Assembly: GCA_000697355.1 (NCBI GenBank)
Contig: JNEN01001257.1
Location: 62,001 to 126,000 of the forward strand
DNA from: Syncephalastrum monosporum B8922
Lineage: Eukaryota > Mucoromycota > Mucoromycetes > Mucorales > Syncephalastraceae
Length of the DNA stretch: 64,000 bases
Direction: 5' to 3'
This document shows positions 47,056 to 58,140 of the stretch, one piece after another. The notes under the pieces were generated by a model that was not told the DNA's origin, ran no database searches, and was given only the letters and a program-made list of their open reading frames with translations. Position 1 is the stretch's first letter. Every line of letters begins with the position of its first letter. The translations under genes were made by a program, and so were the position numbers.

Positions 47056-48950
47056 ATGTCACTACTCAAAGAATTGGTGAAGAATGCCCTCAGAAAAGTA
47101 GACGCCCACCGCCAGCAGTTCACCATTGCGTATCTCGATCACTGTGCACGACGGGCACTGGAGGATGAATCCACCTCGAGTGCATTTGCGTACGCGAGCC
47201 AGTTGATTGCGTACAACCATCAAGCACCGGAGGGCTACTGGCGCCTCGCCGACGTACACTTTGCCCAGCACGACTATGAGACCGCCTCGCGCCTGTATTA
47301 CACTGCACTCGAGCTATCGGATTATAGTATTCTGAGCGAGATACAGCCCCGTCTCGACACCATCCGGCGCAAGCTCAGGAAGGTGAGCAACCCCTGGGCA
47401 CTGCTGCCACGCGAGCTCGTCCACGCCATCTTTGAATACATGCCCGGCGCACGGGTGACCTGCATGGGCGTATGCCGTGCTTGGCGAAATCAGCTGTCGC
47501 ATATGCTCATCTGGGACGATATGAGCCTGGTTCTCTCGGATCGCGTTGCAGAAGACTACGCACGCGACGGCTTGCCGCCCTACATCGCCCAACATACCCG
47601 CCGCCTGCAGATCGATACCATCATCACCCTACGCTTGACCACCGCGTTCCTTCTCCAGAAAGACCGGCCCTCCTTGGAACATCTCGGTAAGTCAGATGAA
47701 GCAGTCCGTTGACGCGTCAATTTACCTGCGTCTTGCTAGCCATCATGGATGCGTCCCAGCCGATGGAGGGCGAGGACCTCCACCTAGAATGGCCAGATCC
47801 GCCGGACATGGTGGAACTCGCCTCACAGCTGACCGTGCTCCACTTGCGCACGGACGCCATCCTTGATAACATACTACAGCTCTTTTTGGTGCATTGCCCT
47901 CAGCTCGTAGAACTTTCTGTACGCATGATCGACCGCATCACATTCGTGTCGGTCGGCACCTGGCAAGGGCCATACGGTCCCACCCATGGCCCTACCGCAC
48001 TGACCTACCTCGACTGGTACAATCCGCTGGAGCTCGTCCAGGCCGATCCTAGCATATTCCTCGACCGCATACCCAAACTCCAGGCCATCCGCATCCATCA
48101 CTATCCCTACCACCGCCCGATGGATGACTTTTTGCGACAGTTGCGCCAGAAATGCCCCGATTTCCAGCAGCTGGTTTTAGAGGTCGAGGAGGATGACGAG
48201 GACACGACCCCCTGGCCCCTCCGGCTGGAGGGCCCAGCGACGGGCGGCCTGCGCAGTATCGACATTGGCTACGACGTGATGCTGTCCGACGCGGCAAGGC
48301 AAGAGCTCGTCCTGGACGCAAGCGCGACTTTGGAGAACTTACGCCTGGGCGGCACACCGCTTGGCACGAGCAATGACACACGTGTCCATTTCCCTCGCCT
48401 CGCCACCCTCAGTCTTTCCTTTGACCCGCCCATCCTGCTGCGACCGCTCCCACAGACGCTTTTGGCGAGCTGCCCCCACCTCCAGGAACTCACGCTCTCC
48501 AGTCTGACACTGACTGCCCCGCTCATGCGCGCCTTTCTCCAACTGCACCAGCTCCACAAGCTCTCACTGACCTGGTGTCGGGGCGAGCCAGATTTTCTGA
48601 AACTGCTGGCAGATGGCGCGGCGGCGCAGGGCAAGGCGTGCGCATTGCGCGAGCTGGTCGTAAGCGACCGGTTCAACGGCCAGGGCATTCTCTTGTCCGA
48701 CGCGTCGCTCCCTTCCCTCGGCCGCATGAGCACGCTCAAACGACTGTCACTCTTGGCACCTCTTGAGGAGAGCGGGTTGGATCAGCAAAGCTGGGCCCTC
48801 TTCTTGAACCACGCGGCTCAATCGCGCCTTACATCGCGCCTCGAGTCTTTGTGGGTGGACACAAGCGAGAGTACGATGGACGCTCTAGCGACGGCTTTCC
48901 GCAAAGGCGTCGTCAAGCGGTATCCGGACCGCACCTTTATGGTCATATAA
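47056..48950 (+). CDS. TPR - F-box - leucine-rich-repeat protein
   Basis: Two exons with one intron (47685-47741; donor gtaagt, acceptor gctag), phase kept as L-A-I-M-D. Residues 1-105 look like TPR helices (A-F-A-Y-A-S-Q-L-I-A-Y-N, G-Y-W-R-L-A-D-V-H-F, D-Y-E-T-A-S-R-L-Y-Y-T-A-L). The F-box at about 115-155 reads L-L-P-R-E-L-V-H-A-I-F-E-Y-M with the closing W. The C-terminal 400 residues carry degenerate leucine-rich repeats (L-T-V-L-H-L, L-Q-E-L-T-L-S-S-L, L-K-R-L-S-L-L). The same order is found in S. pombe Pof3/budding-yeast Dia2, SCF ubiquitin ligase adaptors acting at replication forks and in genome stability. Orthology is not proven. GC content of this gene is clearly above its flanks. 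An in-frame ATG at 47050 adds two residues. Confidence 0.82.
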
Positions 48951-49648
48951 CGTTTTGATCACTTTCAACTTTATCTATGATATGTTTATGACCTGTGTAC
49001 ATTTATTACGTTTCATCATCACATTGCAAAACGCTTTCAAGCCTGAACTGGCGATAAGAAAAGTTGTACATAAAACACGCCATACTTTTGCGTTTTACGA
49101 AGCATTTTTAACATTCACGCATTCGACTGCTATCCTTTTGTGCCTGGGCTGTCAAGATCTCTTCTTCGAAAATGCTATTTTCTTTTGACTTTTGCTTTTT
49201 GAAGTAGTTGAATTTATCTGGGACCGGCAGGGAATTTGACATGCAGCTGCAGGACCCACAGCAAGCGCGCACGGACATCGCCTGTCTCGCATACCAATAC
49301 AATATATATACTCCTGATCTTAGCCATGTAGGCCTTGTGCCAATTTCCCTGACAGTTTTGCTAACATTTTTGGCCAACATCTTGCGATCAGTCGATCACC
49401 TCAGTTGGATAGAAAAGTGAGCAATCCACCGTCAGATCAGCTTAGGTGCTTGTTGCTTATCAACGCCTTTTCTTTCAAAGAAACGGCTGTTATATGGACA
49501 TAGATCAGAGCACCAGGGAGTATCTCGTAGATAGGAGAGAAAGATAGAGAGAGGAAGTTGATGTTTATGCATGCGATTGTGTATTTATACAGTGTAGTTA
49601 GATAGATAGATATAGATAGCTGAGTACAGCAATGAGAGTATGATTCTA
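48951..49648. other. Intergenic between two convergent genes
   Basis: About 700 bases; AT-rich flanks of the F-box gene and the MTFP1-like gene. Tandem tagata repeats at 49600-49620. Nothing coding was recognised. Confidence 0.5.
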
Positions 49649-50284
49649 TTAGTCCTTCTTCTGCTTCTCCTTCTCCAGCTCCAGTTCGCGCTTCTCTTTC
49701 TCGACCGTTTCGTGGGTCACCTGGGGAACAGCACGGCCCAGAAGAGACTTTTCGATCGGTTCAAAGATGCGCTCGACGGCGTATTCGACAGGGTGGTCAA
49801 AGATGAAGGGCAAGAAGGGCACGATGCCGAGACCCATCACGGTGGGACCCCAGCCTTTGATCTTTGGGTTCTTGACCGAGGCAAAGACGTGGCGCGCACT
49901 GTACTTGACGATGCTGTGAATAGTAAACATGGGCAGGGCCATCGACGCCACCGACTGGAACACCGCACGCTTCACCATGGCGGCACCGATGACCTGGTTG
50001 TCCAGTCCGGCTTGCTTGGCCTTGTAGCCTTCGTAGGACACGTCGAGGGTCAGATACGCCCAGCTGATGCCGTACGCGCCCTTGACCACCCACGGCGACA
50101 CGATCGGCCGGAACGCTTCGCCGACGTCCGAGGTGTATGCCAGATACCGAGACGAGGCCACCAGCGCCGTCCGCAGCCGAGACGCATACGCGAGATAACG
50201 TGCGTTCGTCTCGATCGAGTCTACATCGCCATGCTGGACATGCGACAGCAGTGACTCCTTGTGTTTCCGGTCGTCCTCGCTCAT
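49649..50284 (-). CDS. MTFP1/MTP18-like mitochondrial inner-membrane protein
   Basis: Single-exon gene, 211 residues. After a hydrophilic N-terminus of about 45 residues come the family blocks R-Y-L-A-Y-T-S-D-V-G-E-A-F-R-P, V-V-K-G-A-Y-G-I-S-W-A-Y-L-T-L-D-V, A-M-V-K-R-A-V-F-Q-S-V-A-S-M-A-L-P, and G-L-G-I-V-P-F-L-P-F-I-F-D-H-P-V-E. The last is the most typical segment of mitochondrial fission process protein 1. Three or four weakly hydrophobic helices suggest an inner-membrane protein. In animals MTFP1 affects mitochondrial fission and inner-membrane coupling; the fungal role is inferred. The tail is a charged E-K-E-K-R-E-L coiled segment. The ATG at 50284 is preceded on this strand by a T38 tract in the leader/promoter. 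Confidence 0.88.
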   Translation of the reverse strand: MSEDDRKHKESLLSHVQHGDVDSIETNARYLAYASRLRTALVASSRYLAYTSDVGEAFRPIVSPWVVKGAYGISWAYLTLDVSYEGYKAKQAGLDNQVIGAAMVKRAVFQSVASMALPMFTIHSIVKYSARHVFASVKNPKIKGWGPTVMGLGIVPFLPFIFDHPVEYAVERIFEPIEKSLLGRAVPQVTHETVEKEKRELELEKEKQKKD

Positions 50285-50305
50285 TCTGGTTTATAGAAGA
50301 AAGAA

Positions 50306-50351
<46 letters not shown>

Positions 50352-51405
50352 AAAGGCGGTATAAGAAGTCTTGAAAAGAAAGAAAGAAAGAAAAAAAAAA
50401 GGGAAAGATGCGGATAGGACAATAGCCGTGGGCTGGCCCGGGCGAGCTGGGAAATATTAGGCGGGTTCGATCGGCTGTTTGGATTTGCCGACCATGTTTG
50501 ATTCATCTTCCTTCCCTTTTTGTCCCCCTTCCGTCCCGGGCCGGCGCAGTTCGGTGCACTTGCTGTATCAGAATGTATGCACTGCCACGCGTCCACCTTT
50601 CTATATTGGGCCCATCATCATGAAGATGCAAAATAAGAACAAGATGTGCTTGTTGAACGGCTCGTCATGTACATTTATAGAGAATGAGTCAGCAAAAGAA
50701 TGGATGTCTTTTGCATAACGACCTATTATACATATTCAGCGTTCCCATCTGTATCAGCATGGACATATCGGGAAAATAACACGCCTCTCCTGTTGATCGG
50801 TGCATGTGCTGTATTTTGGTTCAACCCAGACTTACGGTCCCAGCCCTCCTAATGATGTAATCCTGTCAAAATGGTTGCCCACGTAACACGCTCCAATATG
50901 CAGTGCTGATCAGTCCATCTCTTTTTCCTTATACAAGTTGTCTCTGTCTGTATTAGTGTCTATTCATTGTAAATCAACCAGAGCCTTCTATAGAACCTCA
51001 AACAAGAACTTGTTTGTACTTGTATATACAGACTTGATATGTACAACTTGGCTTCTCGATTGGATTTGTATCTTTTGTACGCTTTGAGTACCTGCCCCGT
51101 CGCCTTGCCCAGGTAGGGAGACCAAGTACTGTGTACGCTTTTTGTTATAAGATACACGACTGCTGTTGGTGATAGAACATGAGGGGATGCTCAGATCACA
51201 AACAATTACAAAGTACCAATAAGAGCAAGCAAGAAACAAACGTAAAATATATGCCGTTTGCAAGTTTCGGTTGCGATCGTCTCGATTTGAAACTTTGTGT
51301 TGCCCACCATGCACACATGACCAGTGGAATTTCAGGTGCCACCCACTCCATTTCGCCTCGAATCCACAGACCACTTTTTTGTTTTCTACTTTTAATCTTT
51401 TTTGC
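50285..51405. other. Divergent intergenic region, MTFP1-like and thioredoxin/F-box genes
   Basis: About 1.1 kb between two divergent genes. Contains the A38 tract on the left and T-rich leader on the right. A minus-strand frame at 50988-51440 overlaps the next gene's start and is judged a shadow. Confidence 0.5.
50312..50349. repeat. A38 homopolymer tract (T38 on the minus strand)
   Basis: Uninterrupted run of 38 A immediately upstream of the MTFP1-like gene; on that gene's strand it is a poly-T tract in the leader or core promoter. Poly(dA:dT) excludes nucleosomes in fungal promoters. The exact length may be affected by sequencing. Confidence 0.85.
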
Positions 51406-52702
51406 ATGGCGATTGTCATGGATTTCGAAGACGAGTTCAACTTCTTTCAGACAATGACGACCGCACCTGCGCGGTTCCCGCAGGAGACCCTGACCGACGT
51501 CCAAGTAAGCTTCGACGATGGTTGATAGAGATCTCGTTAAACAAACACGCCCAATGTCTGGAAGGGTCGACCTGTCAATGTCACGCAGCTCACAGAGGAG
51601 TACCGTGTCATTGTGGTCACATTAAAAAGCACCGAGTGCCCAGTGTGTCCTCAGTTCCTTCGCATCCTCAACTTGTATGGCCTTGACCCAGACGAGAACC
51701 GGATTATCGACCCATTCACGCACCACGTCATGGAGATAAGTCCTGACCGCAAAAAGGTCCAGTCCATCTCGCACGTGTGAAACTGGATAGAGGCGACTCA
51801 TGCTCCTGTAGTTCTTTCGACTCTTGCTCAAGAAGGACGCCTACTACATTGTGGTGTGCCCCGGACCCACGCAAGACGTGGCCGACATCCAGCGCAAGAT
51901 ACCCTTCCCTTACCCCTTCATCGCAGGCGACCAGGCCATGGCCCTCGGTGACGCGCTCAAGCTGCGCATGTCCGATACCGAGCTGTGGCCGGCCGTGCTG
52001 GAGATATTCAAGGACTCACTCATGACAGAGCGCGTCTCGGTCGGCCGCGCCCCGGGCAGCTACTACCAACACGATCTCCTCAAGACATTGATGTTCGAGC
52101 GCTGCCGCCTCGAGATGCGCGGCGTCGAGGCCATCGCCGAGGCGCGCAATCTCATCGATCTCCTCCGCCGACGCATCAACAACTTTTGCCAGGGCCGCCT
52201 CGGCAACGACGCGCGCAGCCGTAGCCTCAAACTCGCCCTATCCGGGCCTGCGTCGCCCATTCCTCTTCAAGAAGACCAGCCGCCGCCCTCGCGGGAGGAA
52301 CGGCCGCTGTCGCCATGGCAGACGCTGCCCCCCGAAGTAATCGAGCTCGTGGTCTCATGTGCGCCTACCACCCAAGGCCTCGTCCGCATGGCCCGCATCA
52401 GTCGCGCTTTCTATATCGCGGCCATCCAGGTTCTCATGGAGCGGCTACGCGCCGGTACCGCCACGCTACGCGGTGCCCTCCCCCAGAAAGACGGCCAGGT
52501 GATCTCCGACGAGGACGAGGCCGTCAGCTATCACCTCGATCGGTGGCACGAAGACCCAGAGGGCGTGGGCTATAGACATCTGGCCCGTCGCGTCGAGAAT
52601 CTGAAGCGCCTCGTTAATGAGGTCAGCCGGTGGTCGCGCCACTGGAACCAGCGTACCAAAAAGGTCCGTGCACCCATCATTCTGCAGGAGTACGCCCGCT
52701 GA
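51406..52702 (+). CDS. Thioredoxin-fold / F-box fusion protein
   Basis: Three exons (introns about 51508-51565 and 51759-51811; the second has an unusual gtccag donor). Residues 1-150 form a thioredoxin/AhpC-TSA-like domain: R-V-I-V-V-T-L-K-S-T-E-C-P-V-C-P-Q-F-L has a C-P-V-C motif at the position of the redox Cys, followed by Y-Y-I-V-V-C-P-G-P-T and I-P-F-P-Y-P-F-I-A-G-D. A helical linker follows, then an F-box-like motif S-P-W-Q-T-L-P-P-E-V-I-E-L-V near residue 270. The C-terminus lacks substrate-binding repeats. This suggests an SCF adaptor whose recognition domain is a redox or thioredoxin-like module. I know of no named protein with this order. Splicing keeps the frame throughout. It lies 2.5 kb from an MTFP1-like gene and about 2.5 kb beyond the other F-box gene. 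Confidence 0.72.
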
Positions 52703-52930
52703 TATATAGACACGTCCAAAGATACATGATACATCTACTCTACTCTATTCTATTCCATGATAAACACGCCCTCCCCCTTCCTGCCTTTCCTCGCCTCTGT
52801 ATATATATAAACTGCTTTCTTGTTCGCGTTTTTGCTTCTATCTTTCTGTATATTACCGTGTTTTTATTGTGCGGCTTTTTCTCAATTGTTTTTCTTATGG
52901 GTACATGTGACGGGATGCAGATGAGCGAAA

Positions 52931-55346
52931 TTATTTGCGTGCGTTGCGAGTGAGAGCGGCGTGCTCGTCGTCGTCAATACTATAAAAAAAGGGTCAATGT
53001 CATGGCAGCACATACACACGTATATTCCATGCCACCACTTACTCATCCTCCTCCTCGTCCTCCTCGTCATGCTGTTGCTGTCGCTGTTGCTGCTGTGTGT
53101 GGTGCTGCGGACGCTCTTCATAGCGTGGTGGAGGACTGTTCTGGCTGTGGCTGCTCGCCCCGACTGGAGCATAGCCCCCACTGGTCTGTGATACATCGTT
53201 GCGCTGGCCCGCCGCGCTCACCAGCTTGACCTTGTCCCGCTCGTCGTCGCTCAGATCATCATCGCCCACCTCAAAGATGGCGGTCTCGTCGCCCAGGTTG
53301 TGTTCGCCCTGGCCGAGACCCTCGGCACGGCGTAACCGATTCTCAAGGTCAATCGCCTCGTCTTCGTCTTGGCTGATCTGCATCAGGCCGTAGCGCTGAT
53401 TGTTGTTGGTCGGGCGCCACAAGATGATGATGACGAGGAACACGATAAAATACAGCAGATTCAGAAGGCCGTCGAGCATGACCCAGCGCCACTTCCAGCT
53501 GTGTGCAGCCCAATCCATCTCGTTGCGGTCCGAGAAGGCAAACATGTTGAGGATAAAGATGACGATCACCATAATCACCGAAAATAAAAGCAGGCGCTGC
53601 AGGCGCTTGTACATGCGCACCTTTTCATGCTGGTGGCGCGTCTCCAGGTACGACATGGTGAGTGCCAGCGAGCTAAACGTCCAGACGTAGAAGGCCGACA
53701 TCGTCATGGCGAGCGGAAACACGACCAGGAGGACCAAAAAGCCGGCTGTCTCGGGCGACAGGAGCGTCACACCCAGCGAGTACACGACGCCAAACGCAAA
53801 ATGGACCAACGCCAGGATGACGCATTTCTTCATGGTGGAGCCGAGGCTGGGCCTAACGAAATAATAATAACAACAAAACCCCATCCGTAAGTGATCCATT
53901 CGGTGTTATCCGTCCACGCCAGAAACTTACTTGACAACACTGTAGCCCATGCACACGACAAGTAGCATAAAGAAGGACATGCTAGGAAAACGCAAACAAT
54001 GTCATTCCTTTTGTCCATCTTCCATATCCCTCTTCTCCTTTTTTTTTTTTTTTTTTTTTTTTTTTTCTTTTTGCTTACCTGTTCCGGCCAGCATTCAGCA
54101 GGGCGACCAGCGTGAGGAGTCCGTATGCTACATGAGTAAAAAGACCGCAAAGATCAATCGGAGGCTGCCACGTGTGTCAATGTTTCACCTGGTACGGTAC
54201 TTACAAGGTGAGCCGGTCTGGTTATAGGCCTCCCAGAATCCCCAGTTGATGGCCATCTCGACCGTGAGGAAGAAGATGGTGCCCGACAAAAAGTGCTGCA
54301 CGGGCAGGATATCGTCCCAGTAGCGCCATGATTGGATGCCCCAAAACAGACCCACCGCGAGATACAGCAGGGCAAAGATGCCGTAAAACTACAAAAAAAA
54401 AAAAAAAAAAAGAATAACAATGGCAAAGAACAGTAACGTCCATGTATCAGTCTCTGGAGTCAACCCGGCTGTGTATTGTATATGTTGTGTATAGGTTCCC
54501 TTACCAGGAGCTTGGGATAGTCCGAGGCAGGAAGCTCGCCATAGGGATGACGCCACTCGATATAGGCATTAAACGAAGCGGTGGTGTCGTTCTCGAGGTT
54601 CGCAGGCATGATCGCAACGCAGTAGTAACCGGTTTGCTCTACCTTGTAGAGTGAGATACTCGGTTCATTGCCCGCCTTGAGGTCGAGCGCATCCGTGAAA
54701 AGCGAGTTGTTCTTGTTGCCCTCGTCAGGGTGCACGATAAACTCGCCATATTGGGACGTATCGCACAGCTTGGCCGAGAGTGCTTCTTCGTCGCAGATAT
54801 ATTGGATCTATGTATGTGACAGACAGGGTAAGCGTAAGACCACAAAGGAACACACACTACGCTCTCTGAAGCGAGTGCTTCTCGGTCGTTACCTTGTAGG
54901 TCTGGTTGTTGAACGCGCCAATCTGGTCAAAGTCTTGCCATTCATAAATGAGCAGGGCTGTCTTGCCTTGCGAGGACGGATCGAATGTTACTGCGAAGAA
55001 AAAAAAAAAAAAAGGGAGAGAGAGAGAGACAGGGAGGGAGTTTTCTCGACAACAAAATAAAAAAGAAGGTATACCCAAATACCTTTGATGAATGGGTCAA
55101 TGCCACCGGGAATGGAGTCTTTGCTCCAAATGCCGGAACATGTCGTGGTGTAATAGTCGTCGCTCGTCTAAATAGGATTATCAAGATAAGCAAAAGGGTG
55201 TCCAAGTCGGCATAAAAGGTAAGAAGAACGAGAGAAAGTAAGAGAGAGAGAGAGAGTATTACGAGTTGGGTTTGTTCTGCCGCGACGAGGAGAGAACAGA
55301 GCAGGAAGGCGAGCCAGCTAACCAGGATTCGCCCACTCGGTGGCAT
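52931..55346 (-). CDS. PTM1/GOST-family seven-helix membrane protein (LU7TM)
   Basis: Nine or so exons. A signal peptide (W-L-A-F-L-L-C-S-L-L-V-A-A) starts at 55346. The lumenal part of about 190 residues has N-glycosylation sites and Cys (Y-Y-C-V-A-I). Seven membrane helices follow, beginning F-Y-G-I-F-A-L-L-Y-L-A-V-G-L and including the family block N-W-G-F-W-E-A-Y-N. The tail is acidic and Gln-rich. The family (yeast Ptm1, human TMEM87/GPR107/GPR108) acts in Golgi-endosome trafficking. The frame seems to stop at TAA 53039, but that TAA overlaps a perfect gtaagt donor; splicing 53042-52980 adds D-I-D-D-D-E-H-A-A-L-T-R-N-A-R-K and a new stop at 52931. A T28 tract lies in an intron (54039-54066). 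Confidence 0.85.
54039..54066. repeat. T28 homopolymer inside a PTM1-like gene intron
   Basis: Uninterrupted T run within an intron (A-rich on the coding strand), so it has no coding effect. Length may vary between strains or reads. Confidence 0.8.
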
Positions 55347-55746
55347 GACAAACGAGAAACGAAAAGAAGGTCGAACAGGAATATAATAGGAAGAACGGCA
55401 AAGTCTTGGCTTTTCGTGTGCGCGTGTCTCTGGCTGCCCGCGCGACTATCATTATCATTGGCTGGCGGGCGGGCTTTTTCGCGCGCTTGCGCTAATTATC
55501 TTTTGGCTCGTAGCATATGATATCACCCCCTTCTGTCTTCTTTTTTATTAGACACGTCCAGCAGAGCTGGAACTAAAAAGATCACTACACTGCTCCAAAA
55601 GTACAACACACACGACAAATGATAAATAGAATAATGTCAATGCGAAAAAAGAATGAGCAATGTTATTTTTCCTTTTTGGTGTTTGCTTTCTGCGGATGGG
55701 GATGTGTATGATGGTAGGTGATAGTGTGGGTGATAGTAATATACAC
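55347..55746. other. Intergenic between PTM1-like and La genes
   Basis: About 400 bases with the PTM1-like promoter, which is GC-rich near 55430-55500, and the La gene 3' flank. Confidence 0.5.
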
Positions 55747-57012
55747 TTATTCCTGCTTGACCTCTGCGGCCGCAGCGGTATCGGCCTTCACAGGTTCCGA
55801 GACCTTCTCTTCCTCGGTGGCAGCGCTGTCCACTCGCTCTTCTGCCTTCACAGGCACTGCCTCATCATCCAACTTGACCTTCTTGTCTGCATCACTTTCC
55901 TCGCTCTTCTCTGCCTTGCGCTTGGAGCCCTGGCGTCGCAGCTCGCAGGCCTCCTTGTATTGCTCAGCTGTACATAAGCATTAGTCTCATGTGACCCGTT
56001 TTTAATGAGACACACATACCGTTGGATCGCTTCATATTCTTGCCCAGGGCCTTCATGTCAAGCTTGCCGCGCACGAAAACGTAGCCCTCGTTTTCAGACT
56101 TTTCATAGACAGCGAAGATCTTGCCATTGGCCTTCTTGGCCGTCTCTTCGGCGGTGGACCGGTTGATATCCTTGTAGTGAAGCGCAGACTCCTTGTCTTG
56201 TTCAAAGGCGTTGAAGAGCTTCTTGTTCTTTGGCTTCTTTCGGTCCGGGTCGTCCTGGTTCTTGAACTGCTTCCTGTACAAAAAAAAAAAAAAAAAGAGT
56301 CAGAAAAACCCCCATCTATGGCTCGCTCGATTTACTTGCTTTGTCATGACGTTGACGTTCTTGCCTCTGAACTCGACCTGGTTCTTCTTGGCGGCATTGA
56401 CGGCCATGTCCTCCGTCTCAAAGGTGACGTAGGCGCTGTTCAGGAACTTGTAGGGCTTGTCATCCTCCTTGCGCAGACGGATGCCGATCACTTTGCCAAA
56501 CTGGTTGAAGGTCTCCTCGAGATCATCCAGCAGCTTGAACTGGGCCTCGACGTTCTCATAGTCCTCCAAGCCGTCCTATCGTCATAGCACATGACACAGT
56601 CCATGAATTCTTGCACTCGCAGAACAGGAGTTTGGGGGGGGGGTGTTGGTGCCTTACCACATAGATGGTACGGTAGAAGAAATTTTGCTTGACCAGCTTC
56701 GACTGGCGACGGATCTGGTTCTTGTCGTTGATCTCGAGATCGTTCAAGGGCTCAGCCTTGAGCGCAGCCAGCACCTTGTCAAAATCAGGGCAAATCATTT
56801 GCATGCGCTTGAAGCTGGCGATCGTCTGGATCGAGATCCCTATACCCTCTGGTAAGAGGACCATTCTGGCAGACACGCGCGTTCCATTCACTTGTTCACT
56901 TACAGCCCCTGTTCTTCCGGGTCTCGCAGTACAGGAAGCGATCGAAGGGCAGGTTAATGTCGCTAAAGTAGTAAGCAACCTGCTTGCGGATCTTTTGGTC
57001 GACGGGATCCAT
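55747..57012 (-). CDS. LHP1: La RNA-binding protein (Lupus La homologue)
   Basis: Five exons. The La motif starts at once: K-Q-V-A-Y-Y-F-S-D-I-N-L-P-F-D-R-F-L, and splicing gives G-W-I-S-I-Q-T-I-A-S-F-K-R-M, the Phe/Tyr set that binds 3' UUU-OH. The first RRM follows (F-F-Y-R-T-I-Y-V-D-G-L near residue 105, A-Y-V-T-F-E-T-E-D-M-A), then a second, atypical RRM-like segment (G-K-I-F-A-V-Y-E-K, Y-V-F-V-R-G-K). The tail is basic then acidic (S-K-R-K-A-E-K as a likely nuclear signal). La binds nascent RNA polymerase III transcripts, protecting tRNA and U6 3' ends, and acts as a chaperone. Acceptor choice near 56270 is set by frame (gaag|CAG). The protein is about 390 residues, longer than yeast Lhp1. 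Symbol by family. Confidence 0.93.
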
Positions 57013-58140
57013 AATGACTTGATAGAAAGAGAGGGAAAGCTTTTTTTTTTCTTCTTGTGCTTCGCCTCAAGAATAATTTTTTCTTTTTTTTTTGACTTTC
57101 TGGTCGGGCAATCAAAAGAAAAGAAAAAAGCATTGAAATGCCCAGGTGACTGAATTGGTCAATTGTTCAAAGGAACTTGGGTGGATTAAACGCGAGGCAG
57201 AGAAAGACAAGTGCACAGCTCACCAATCGTATGGGCTTCTTTCTGCTTTTCTTATTGACAGCAACCAGCTCAATCCTTTGCGCAAGTCTGTGCCGTGCAT
57301 AAAGACGTGTTCATCCGGCAGGCCCTTGCATATACAGTACAGTACATACAGTACCCGCTCGATAACTCGATGTTTCCCTAAGTCGATCACTATCGTTGCA
57401 GCCGAATCGAGTTAAGCAGAGGTAATTCGATAAGTCGATAATTCGATTTTCGATCAACCCCCATCCAAACAATCCGTCAAAGGTTCAATATGACATGTCA
57501 GCCGATTGTATTTAAACAAGCGACCTGCAATAGCCAGGAACGATGATTTGTTTTGCTTAGAATTGAGATGCTGCTCATATGTCAAAGGCTTTATCTTGGT
57601 GTAAAAGATGATGGAGTCTCGCGTGAGTGGCATATTGTTCTTCTCTATTTCATCGACGCATGCGAACAAAACGTCTTCCATTTTTGGTACAACGGGCTGT
57701 ATTCTTCCTTCGTCAACGGCGGGAGCTGGAGTTGATTGTACGGAGACGTCATACTCTGATGCTCTCGGCACATAGCTAATTTTTGGTGGTTAGTAAGTCA
57801 TCGCGTTTTGTTATGGAGAAAAGCTGGCGAAAAAGATGAGAAAAATGTCCATAAACTGTAGCAGCGCTACGCATACATATGTATCATAGACTATACCGGA
57901 AAGCTAGACTGACTGTTGAATATATATATGTGTATTACGCCATGCACAACAGTAGTACAATTGTTGTGTTGTCAGAAGGAAGCCATGGTAGCTAAAAGTG
58001 CCTGTGCGTTGCGTGAGAAATTAGCCAATCAGAATGCACCAACGGCGTAAAACGCGTAGAATCAAAAAATATTAACTGCGGCATGAAAAATAGAAGTTCA
58101 CTTCACCCTTTTTTCTGCTTTTACAGCACATTGCTTTACG
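57013..58140. other. Intergenic around the pogo-like remnant
   Basis: Left part is the La promoter (T-rich); the middle is the transposon remnant; the right 370 bases serve the charged protein gene. No other coding signal was seen. Confidence 0.5.
57334..57771 (-). mobile_element. Internally deleted pogo/Tc5-like DNA transposon remnant
   Basis: The minus-strand frame 57771-57454 (105 codons) reads K-M-E-D-V-L-F-A-C-V-D-E-I-E-K-N-N-M-P-L, then R-D-S-I-I-F-Y and G-R-L-F-K-Y-N-R-L, matching the CENP-B-type HTH of pogo/Tc5 transposases (E-x-x-L-x-x-W-x-D...L-P-x-S; S-x-G-W-L-x-x-F). Some consensus residues are changed, such as Cys where Trp is usual and R-L where W-L is usual. The frame then stops, and 57340-57460 shows a terminal-type sequence, CAGTAC...CCCGCTCGATAACTCGA, with repeated TCGA(A/T)A words, like pogo ends. 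The DDE catalytic domain is absent. The second end was not found up to 58140, so this may be a solo or truncated element. Not functional. Confidence 0.5.

Noticed and set aside
50988..51440. 150-codon minus-strand open frame
   Set aside because: Overlaps the promoter and first exon of the thioredoxin/F-box gene in antisense; no protein-like motif.
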